A DNA stretch of 7,068 nucleotides. It comes from Blastocatellia bacterium. GTDB taxonomy: Bacteria; Acidobacteriota; Blastocatellia; Pyrinomonadales; Pyrinomonadaceae. The stretch lies in assembly GCA_003175865.1 (NCBI GenBank), contig PSRF01000422.1:1-7068 (forward strand). The letters run 5' to 3'. Positions 1-7,068 of this stretch are shown piece by piece (position 1 is the first letter of the stretch; every line of letters begins with the position of its first letter). The notes below the pieces were generated by a model. That model was not told the DNA's origin. It saw only the letters and a list, made by a program, of their open reading frames with translations, and did no database searches. Both the position numbers and the translations under genes were made by a program.

Positions 1-1368
1 AGTCAGCAACTCTTCTTCGATACAAACGCGCTGCGTGATCCGTCTACTGGCAAGCTTATGTCCGCAGATCAACGTCGGGCGTTTATCTCCACTAACATTC
101 GCTTTCCTGAAACGTTGTCGGGGACCTCTTCACTCGTTCGAGAGTTCGGTTCAATAAACACAAACTTTTCTCGTCGGCTCGATCCCGCGTTGCGCATTCC
201 TGAAAGTTATCAACTCAACTTCGGCTTAGAACGGGACTTGGGTGGTGGCTATCTGTTTGAAACCAATCTCAGCTTCGCGCGAGGTGTACATCTGTGGCGC
301 GAGTACAACGAAAACGCACCGCGACTTCCAGCCGGACATAAGAACTTCACTGACTACCTCGCATCGCGGGACTTCACAAATTTCATCAACCCAGCAACAG
401 GTTTGCGGCGTTTGTATTCGGCATCGACGGCAGGCGAACTCGTGAGATTTGTGGTGGGTAATAACAAGTCAAACACGATCAATCGTGTGGTGGAATTTGG
501 TGTTCCTGTTTCTGTGATTAATCTAAACAGCGTCACATCATCAATAGCCTTGGACGTTGCGCTAGCTGCGTTAAATGACTTGCGACCCAATCCGTCCAGT
601 GCTGAAGTCGAGCGCCTGATTTCCGCAGGTAATAGCTTCTATAAAGGACTGACAGTTGAGGTAAGAAAGCAAATCGTCTCCGACGCAGAAGGGCGGCTCA
701 GTTTTACCTTTCGCGCGGGCTATACATACTCGTCTTTAATCGACGACGGTGTCGTCAATACGTCCGACGCATTGACGCCAGGAAACTTTCGCGGTGAACG
801 TTCGCGAAGTTTACTCGACAGGCGACACCGTTTTGTTTTGTCAGGAGTGATGGCATTACCCAGTTGGCTAGGCGCAGTCGAGTTGTCACCTTTCATTCGA
901 ATTGCGTCAGGTGCTCCGTTCAACATTTCGGTTGGAGGAGTTGATCGCAACCTTGACGATGTTGGCAATGATCGTCCGAACTTCAGTGGAGACCTTCGGT
1001 GGCTGCGATGGAAGGAACCGGGCAAAACGCTCGACGGGCACGTTTTGGATCAGTTCTCTTTGCCGTCGATTGGTTCGACTGGCAATCTGCCGCGAAATGC
1101 CGGACGCGGACCGCAATTGTTTAGTTTTGATTTGAATGCGATAAGGGAGTTTCGGTTGGGTGAAAAGGTGAAGCTACGCCTGCTAGTGGAGTTTGATAAT
1201 GTGCTGAACAAAACGGTGTTCAGTTTTGGATCAGAGTTCATCAACTTCAACGCATTGTCACCGACCGCTACAGAAGAGCAACGGCAAGCGTTTATAAATT
1301 CGTTTCTCATTGCAACACGCACAATGCGACCAAGACAAGTACGCGTTGGTTTGAGAATGGAGTTTTAG
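1..1368 (+). CDS. TonB-dependent receptor-like (Oar-type) outer-membrane beta-barrel protein, C-terminal part
   Basis: The frame is open from the first base, so the start lies upstream and 455 residues remain. The visible part is rich in alternating polar/aromatic strands typical of an outer-membrane barrel, for example ESYQLNFGLERDL and GRLSFTFRAGYTYSS. The stretch RSLLDRRHRFVLSGVMALP is typical of the barrel of large TonB-dependent, Oar-like proteins with an N-terminal carboxypeptidase-regulatory-like domain, which are abundant in Acidobacteriota. The chain ends RVGLRMEF; a terminal Phe is the usual signal for barrel assembly. Such proteins are commonly around 1000 residues or more, so the plug and N-terminal domains are probably outside the window. 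The usual role is energised uptake, or adhesion/surface function, at the outer membrane; the substrate cannot be read from this part. The gene converges on the next one with only 10 bp between stop codons, and no clear terminator hairpin is visible there. The barrel class is secure; the exact subfamily is inferred. Confidence 0.85.
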   Translation, partial: SQQLFFDTNALRDPSTGKLMSADQRRAFISTNIRFPETLSGTSSLVREFGSINTNFSRRLDPALRIPESYQLNFGLERDLGGGYLFETNLSFARGVHLWREYNENAPRLPAGHKNFTDYLASRDFTNFINPATGLRRLYSASTAGELVRFVVGNNKSNTINRVVEFGVPVSVINLNSVTSSIALDVALAALNDLRPNPSSAEVERLISAGNSFYKGLTVEVRKQIVSDAEGRLSFTFRAGYTYSSLIDDGVVNTSDALTPGNFRGERSRSLLDRRHRFVLSGVMALPSWLGAVELSPFIRIASGAPFNISVGGVDRNLDDVGNDRPNFSGDLRWLRWKEPGKTLDGHVLDQFSLPSIGSTGNLPRNAGRGPQLFSFDLNAIREFRLGEKVKLRLLVEFDNVLNKTVFSFGSEFINFNALSPTATEEQRQAFINSFLIATRTMRPRQVRVGLRMEF

Positions 1369-1378
1369 CAAAGGTCCG

Positions 1379-1777
1379 TTATCTAATCACGTCCAATAGC
1401 TTGCCCTTCGGTTTGTACTCGCGAAACTTGCGTTTCACCTGAACCGACTGGCCAAAGTTGATCAAAAGGCCATCGTCGATTTTTGTGGCGGCAAGATAAT
1501 GAATCAACTTCACTTCATGTTCTTTTGCGAGGTTTTGGACAGACTTAATTTCGATGATGAGCTTCTCAGGAATCCAGAGATCTGGTTTGTAGTCTCCAAC
1601 AATCTGACCTTCATACCACACCTTCAGTTCCTGTTGTTGTAAGACGGTTATACCGAGCTTCTGGAGTTCAATCTGCAACGCGTTTTCATACACGCGTTCC
1701 AGAAAAACCAAAGCCAAGGACGTTGTGAACCTTGTATGCGCAGCCAAGATTGTATGCGTGAGGTCATTGATTTCCAT
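1379..1777 (-). CDS. GxxExxY protein (PDDEXK_3 nuclease-fold family) with an apparent compensated double frameshift
   Basis: This 132-residue protein has the normal length and C-terminal two-thirds of the GxxExxY family. The nuclease-like core is visible: E27 and Y30 of the ExxY signature (ERVYENAL), D66 in GDYKPDLWI, E76 and K78 in LIIEIKS, then HEVKLIHYL and GLLINFG. The family is predicted to have a PD-(D/E)XK fold; its cellular role is not established. The start is ATG at 1777 with GGAGG five bases upstream. Oddity: the signature Gly is missing. Residues 14-25 (HTRFTTSLALVF) do not look like the family, but the same DNA in a neighbouring frame (1739-1704) gives AYKVHNVLGFGF, which does. 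One lost base near 1740 and one extra base in the run 1703-1707 explain this and leave the frame open. The gene lies 144 bp downstream of thiC on the same strand with no clear terminator between, so read-through transcription is possible. Family assignment is strong; activity of this allele is doubtful. Confidence 0.88.
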   Translation of the reverse strand: MEINDLTHTILAAHTRFTTSLALVFLERVYENALQIELQKLGITVLQQQELKVWYEGQIVGDYKPDLWIPEKLIIEIKSVQNLAKEHEVKLIHYLAATKIDDGLLINFGQSVQVKRKFREYKPKGKLLDVIR

Positions 1778-1921
1778 TTCATCCTCCGGTGAGAAGAGAA
1801 TCTAGTTTGACAGGACAAGCAGAATTTACAAGATTTCGCTTTAACTGTTAAGAGCTTATCCTCCGTACCGATGTCAGCCTTTCCTTTGCATCTTCATCTT
1901 GTAAGTCTTGAAGTCATGTCA
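1778..1921. repeat. Intergenic segment with recurring TTTACAAGAT-like words
   Basis: This 144-bp gap between thiC and the GxxExxY gene holds no ORF. On the plus strand it contains TTTGACAGGAC (1806-1816) and TTTACAAGAT (1825-1834), and the inverse word ATCTTGTAA at 1896-1904. The last is an exact 9-bp inverted copy of 1826-1834, separated by 61 bases. The words resemble the short degenerate repeats (the 'tttacaggattt' style) that I recall flanking GxxExxY genes in other bacteria; that recollection cannot be checked here. No convincing rho-independent terminator for thiC is visible in this stretch. Confidence 0.35.
1783..1787 (-). promoter_or_regulatory. Shine-Dalgarno of the GxxExxY gene
   Basis: On the minus strand GGAGG stands five bases before the ATG at 1777. 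It fixes the start and shows that translation begins in the frame that precedes the apparent frame disturbance near 1740. Confidence 0.8.
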
Positions 1922-4006
<2,085 letters not shown>

Positions 4007-4028
4007 ATTGATGTCAATCTTGGTGACG

Positions 4029-4057
4029 ATTCTAGAACCCTTTACCTAGTGTTGCAA
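4029..4057 (-). promoter_or_regulatory. Probable sigma-70 promoter of thiC
   Basis: On the minus strand TTGCAA (4057-4052) and TAGAAT (4034-4029) are separated by exactly 17 bases. They match the -35 and -10 consensus at 4/6 and 5/6 positions. Transcription would begin near 4022, some 15 bases before the riboswitch, which is the expected geometry. The assumption of a sigma-70-like consensus in this organism is inference. Confidence 0.6.
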
Positions 4058-4090
4058 AGGACGCCCTCTACGGTTGCCCGATGCGCCATG

Positions 4091-4096
4091 TATAAT
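4091..4096 (+). promoter_or_regulatory. Possible -10 box of the peptidase/oxidase operon
   Basis: A perfect TATAAT lies about 45 bases before the peptidase ATG at 4142, which would give a leader of roughly 40 bases. No good -35 element stands 16-18 bases upstream, so the call is tentative. If real, starts upstream of about 4103, including the in-frame ATG at 4088, could not be used. Confidence 0.4.
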
Positions 4097-4141
4097 CGCC
4101 CTCGTTCAGCAAACACACCAGTATTCTCGGAGCCAAAGTTG

Positions 4142-5821
4142 ATGCCTAACCGAAGAGTTATTGCTCTTTCTCTAGTTCTCTCGCTTTTCTGCGCACCGAT
4201 CCTTGCTCAAAACGGCGGAGGTGATCTGCTCGCTCGCATTCGCAAAGAAGCGATGGACCGTTCGCAAATCATGAAAACGATGCACATGCTCACCGACGTC
4301 TACGGTCCGCGACTGACCGGCTCACCAAATCACAAAGCAGCGGCCGATTGGGCAGTGAAACAGATGACGGCATGGGGTTTGTCAAACGCACATCTTGAAC
4401 CCTGGGACTTCGGACATCCTGGATGGCTGAACGAACGACTTACCGCACACATAATTTCGCCAGTCAAAGATCCGCTTGTTTGCGAAGTTCTTTCCTGGAC
4501 ACCCAGCACCAAGGGCACAGTTCAGGCAAAAGCCCTTCAGATCGTCTTACCAGATCGACCGAGTCAACAACAACTGACAGATTTCTTCAATGCGCAAAAA
4601 TCACGCGTGCGTGGTCGAATCGTTCTCGTAGGAAAACACACTATAGTTCCAATTAACTTAAATCCACCACCGAAACGAAACACAGAGGAACAGGTACAAC
4701 AACGCTTTGGTCCAAACGCACGTCCGTTTGCTTTTCCGACTCCATCGCCAACACCAACTCCTGATCCAAATGCGCCGAAACCTCTGACCAATGCCCAAAT
4801 CGCTGAACAACTCGACCTGTTTCTCAGAGATAACGGTGCGCTGGTGAGAGTCAACGACGCTGGACGCGAGTTTCGTCAGATACGCGCTTTCAACAATCGC
4901 ACGTTCGACGTCAACAAAGCTGTGCCCACGGTGGTCATGAGTAATGAAGACTATGGTCGTATCACGCGTATTCTCGCCGACGGCACCGACGTTGTTTTGG
5001 AGTTCAATATCGTAAACCGCGTCTACCCTGAAGGAACGACTTCGTACAACACAGTTGCTGAAATTCCGGGAACGGACAAAACTGACGAAGTGATTATGTT
5101 AGGTGGTCATCTCGATTCATGGCACGCTGCAACTGGCGCAACTGACAATGCAATTGGTTGCGCGATCATGATGGAGGCTGCCCGAATCCTCCAGGGACTT
5201 GGTGTGAAACCACGTCGCACGATAAGAGTGGCGTTGTGGAGTGGAGAAGAGGAGGGGCTACTCGGCTCACAGGTTTACGTCAAACAACACTTTGGATCAT
5301 TCGAATCGCCCAAAGCTGATTACGAGAAGTTCGGTGGTTACTTCAACATCGATTCAGGTACTGGCCTTGTGCGCGGCGCGGGCGTGTTTGGTCCACCTGA
5401 AGCAGCAGCCATCATGCGCGAGATTCTCGAGCCATTCAAAGCTGATGGCGTCGTTGGTGCGGTGGCAACGAAGAGTAGAAACCTGGGCGGCTCTGACAAC
5501 ACTTCGTTCAGCCAGGCTGGTTTGCCAGGGATTGGCATGGGCCAGGATCCAATCGAATACAACAGCAATACATGGCACACGAATCTCGACACTTACGAAC
5601 GCATTCTTGAAGATGACGTAAAAAAGGATGCGATGGTTGTTGCCTGGTCCGCTTACGAACTGGCAATTCGAGATAACTTGCTGCCGCGATTTGCCACGAA
5701 CGATATGCCAGCGAAACCAGCGGAAACGGCAACAACGCAACCTTCAGCGACGCCACAACGTACAGTTCCGACAAAGAAGTCTGAAAACAAGACAACGAAA
5801 CCTCGCAGACATCGGAGGTGA
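4142..5821 (+). CDS. Secreted M28-family zinc metallopeptidase (carboxypeptidase Q / aminopeptidase-like)
   Basis: This 559-residue protein starts at ATG 4142 (GGAG nine bases upstream) with a clear Sec signal peptide. MPNRR is followed by a hydrophobic core ending PILA, with likely cleavage after A22. The open frame runs further upstream across the thiC riboswitch and promoter, so the longer start is rejected. A PA-like segment is suggested around residues 155-165 (VRGRIVLVG). The co-catalytic M28 site is complete: H323 and D325 in HLDSW, D335 bridging, E369 as general base with ligand E370 in SGEEEG, D404 in NIDSG, and H479 in WHTNLD. It should remove residues from peptides in the periplasm or outside the cell; amino- versus carboxy/dipeptidase specificity cannot be told. 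A Pro/Thr linker (198-214, TPSPTPTP) interrupts the middle, and the C-terminus is a Thr/Pro-rich tail ending in a strongly basic KPRRHRR. Its last codons carry the ribosome site of the following oxidase, three bases away. Confidence 0.93.
   Translation: MPNRRVIALSLVLSLFCAPILAQNGGGDLLARIRKEAMDRSQIMKTMHMLTDVYGPRLTGSPNHKAAADWAVKQMTAWGLSNAHLEPWDFGHPGWLNERLTAHIISPVKDPLVCEVLSWTPSTKGTVQAKALQIVLPDRPSQQQLTDFFNAQKSRVRGRIVLVGKHTIVPINLNPPPKRNTEEQVQQRFGPNARPFAFPTPSPTPTPDPNAPKPLTNAQIAEQLDLFLRDNGALVRVNDAGREFRQIRAFNNRTFDVNKAVPTVVMSNEDYGRITRILADGTDVVLEFNIVNRVYPEGTTSYNTVAEIPGTDKTDEVIMLGGHLDSWHAATGATDNAIGCAIMMEAARILQGLGVKPRRTIRVALWSGEEEGLLGSQVYVKQHFGSFESPKADYEKFGGYFNIDSGTGLVRGAGVFGPPEAAAIMREILEPFKADGVVGAVATKSRNLGGSDNTSFSQAGLPGIGMGQDPIEYNSNTWHTNLDTYERILEDDVKKDAMVVAWSAYELAIRDNLLPRFATNDMPAKPAETATTQPSATPQRTVPTKKSENKTTKPRRHRR
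5814..5818 (+). promoter_or_regulatory. Shine-Dalgarno selecting the TTG start of the oxidase gene
   Basis: GGAGG lies inside the last codons of the peptidase gene, six bases before TTG at 5825. The spacing is ideal, and the resulting protein begins directly with a twin-arginine signal, so the TTG start is well supported and translation is probably coupled to the peptidase. Confidence 0.8.
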
Positions 5822-5824
5822 GCC

Positions 5825-7030
5825 TTGCCTATCAATCGTCGACAGTTTCTGAAACACAGCGCGGCTGCGGTTGCCGGCGCAAGTTTGCTAAAGCCAAACC
5901 TGGTCGGAAACGCCGCGACGATTATCACGAGAGCCCCGGCGAAAAAAGTCTTGATTCTCGGGGCCGGAATGGCTGGGTTGGTTGCAGGTTACGAACTCTT
6001 GCAGTTAGGACATGACGTCACCATTGTCGAGGCACGCATGCGTCCGGGCGGTCGCGTCCACACGTTGCGCGAACCTTTCTCTGATGGACTTTATGCCGAG
6101 GCTGGCGCAGCCCGTATCCCTGATAATCACGATCTAACGTTGAAGTATGTGAAGCTCTTCGACGTACCTCTCGAACCGATGTATCCAACGCGTTTTAATG
6201 TTTTGCGGTTCGACAGTGGTTCACGACAGGAAGCGCCGCCTGAAGGATTCACCGCGGCTCTCGGCCAAAATTTTGGCGGCGAGATGGGCGGTGATCCGGC
6301 TCGCTGGCACAAAATTAAGGGCGGCACAGACCTGTTGCCCAAAGCGTTCGCCCAAAGACTCTCCAACAAGATTCGCTACAACACACCAGTTGTGAAAATT
6401 CAACAGGACGTGAAGGGACCACGCGTCACAGTTCTACACGGCGGATCTCCCGAAACAATCATCGCTGATCGTGTTCTATGCACTATTCCATTTTCAGTTT
6501 TGCGGAATATTGAACTACCGTCGGACTTTTCGGATCGAAAACTTTCAATCATTAAGGGCGCGCAGTACGCGGCAGTCTCGAGAGTGTATCTGCAAACGCG
6601 AAATCGTTTTTGGGAAGACAAGGGCTTGAATGGCTTTGCGTTTACGAATCGTGCTGTTGAGATATGGCAACCAACGTGGAGCCAACCTGGACCACGCGGC
6701 ATCTTGATGACTTATGCACGACCGGGCGAGGCAGAACGAGTTGGTGAAATGAAAGAGAGTGAACGAATTTCGACGACACTTACTCAGCTCGATGAGATGT
6801 TTCCCGGATTGCGCGAGCGCTTTGAGGGTGGCACTTCGAAATACTGGATGGACGACGAATGGTCGCGCGGAGCATGGTCGTTTGTTAATGTTAGAGAGTT
6901 TATTAACGCAACATCGGCTGACGGCAAAATTCACTTTGCGGGTGAACATCTCTCGCTTTGGTCGTCCTGGATGCAAGGCGCTTTAACGTCAGGGTTGCGG
7001 GCGGTAAAAGAAATCGACGAGGCGTCCTGA
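5825..7030 (+). CDS. Tat-exported FAD-dependent amine oxidase (flavin monoamine / L-amino-acid oxidase family)
   Basis: This 401-residue flavoenzyme starts at TTG 5825. The N-terminus INRRQFLK followed by SAAAVAGASLL is a twin-arginine (Tat) signal, meaning it is exported folded with FAD bound. The Rossmann dinucleotide site is VLILGAGMAGLVAGYEL (G46, G48, G51) with E69 at the ribose position, then GGRVHT (75-80). KGGTDLLP, a mid-chain FAD/substrate segment, and FAGEHLSLWSSWMQGA (from 371) complete the amine-oxidase layout. The enzyme should oxidise an amine or amino acid with O2 or another acceptor, giving imine/keto product; the substrate is unknown. No MAO-type flavin-attaching Cys is seen near the C-terminus, so FAD is probably noncovalent. 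R253 in SRVYLQTRNRFW stands where MAO and snake LAAO have the active-site Lys. The protein is shorter than the roughly 450-520 residues common in the family. It lies three bases after the peptidase gene, indicating one operon. Confidence 0.9.
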   Translation: MPINRRQFLKHSAAAVAGASLLKPNLVGNAATIITRAPAKKVLILGAGMAGLVAGYELLQLGHDVTIVEARMRPGGRVHTLREPFSDGLYAEAGAARIPDNHDLTLKYVKLFDVPLEPMYPTRFNVLRFDSGSRQEAPPEGFTAALGQNFGGEMGGDPARWHKIKGGTDLLPKAFAQRLSNKIRYNTPVVKIQQDVKGPRVTVLHGGSPETIIADRVLCTIPFSVLRNIELPSDFSDRKLSIIKGAQYAAVSRVYLQTRNRFWEDKGLNGFAFTNRAVEIWQPTWSQPGPRGILMTYARPGEAERVGEMKESERISTTLTQLDEMFPGLRERFEGGTSKYWMDDEWSRGAWSFVNVREFINATSADGKIHFAGEHLSLWSSWMQGALTSGLRAVKEIDEAS

Positions 7031-7068
7031 GTAAAGATCTCAGTGAAGAATTGCAGTAAGGAAGGGCG

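Noticed and set aside
58..1310. Internal similarity between SADQRRAFI (near 58) and TEEQRQAFI (near 1270) in the receptor
   Set aside because: Only about nine residues are alike and they are separated by the whole barrel segment; this is probably chance or a common helix-like loop, not a repeat domain.
1369..1378. Bidirectional terminator between the convergent receptor and GxxExxY genes
   Set aside because: Only 10 bp separate the stops, and no GC-rich hairpin with a T-run is visible there or in the nearby coding ends.
4142..4210. Lipoprotein signal in the peptidase N-terminus (Cys17)
   Set aside because: The residues before the Cys (SLF) do not fit a lipobox, whereas PILA-QN fits ordinary signal peptidase I cleavage.
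7031..7068. Possible ribosome site GGAAGGG at 7060-7066 for a following gene
   Set aside because: No start codon is visible before the window ends, so it cannot be supported.

Overview
This is an ordinary-looking bacterial chromosomal segment of about 50% GC with four protein genes plus the 3' part of a fifth, and almost no empty DNA. The gene styles suggest Acidobacteriota, possibly Blastocatellia. They are a large Oar-like TonB-dependent outer-membrane protein, a GxxExxY gene, a secreted M28 peptidase with a Pro/Thr-rich linker, and a Tat-exported flavin oxidase. The phylum is an inference from these styles; no rRNA or other marker is present.

Layout: (1) 1-1368, plus strand: C-terminal beta-barrel part of a TonB-dependent receptor-like protein that begins upstream of the window. 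(2) 1379-1777, minus strand: a small GxxExxY (PDDEXK_3) nuclease-fold gene, convergent with the receptor. (3) 1778-1921: short intergenic DNA with TTTACAAGAT-like words. (4) 1922-3841, minus strand: thiC. (5) 3842-4141: divergent regulatory region. On the minus strand it carries a promoter, a complete TPP (THI-box) riboswitch, an intrinsic terminator acting as expression platform, and then the thiC Shine-Dalgarno. On the plus strand it carries a possible -10 box for the next operon. (6) 4142-5821 and 5825-7030, plus strand: a tightly coupled pair made of a Sec-secreted M28 metallopeptidase and a Tat-exported FAD amine oxidase-like enzyme that starts with TTG.

How the parts work together: thiC makes the pyrimidine precursor of thiamine and is very probably shut off by TPP through premature termination. 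The peptidase/oxidase pair looks like a two-step extracytoplasmic route: release of amino acids or small peptides, then oxidation of an amine or amino acid. This is inferred from gene coupling and export signals only. The receptor and the GxxExxY gene have no evident functional link to these.

The least expected observation is in the GxxExxY gene. Its open frame is intact, but twelve codons near the N-terminus (about 1704-1739) read as family-like sequence only in a neighbouring frame. Two compensating single-base indels (one lost base near 1740, one extra base in an A5/T5 run at 1703-1707) therefore appear to have replaced the signature glycine segment. This is either a pair of assembly errors or a real compensated double frameshift. 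I found no RNA genes, CRISPR array, insertion sequence or clearly novel defence system.
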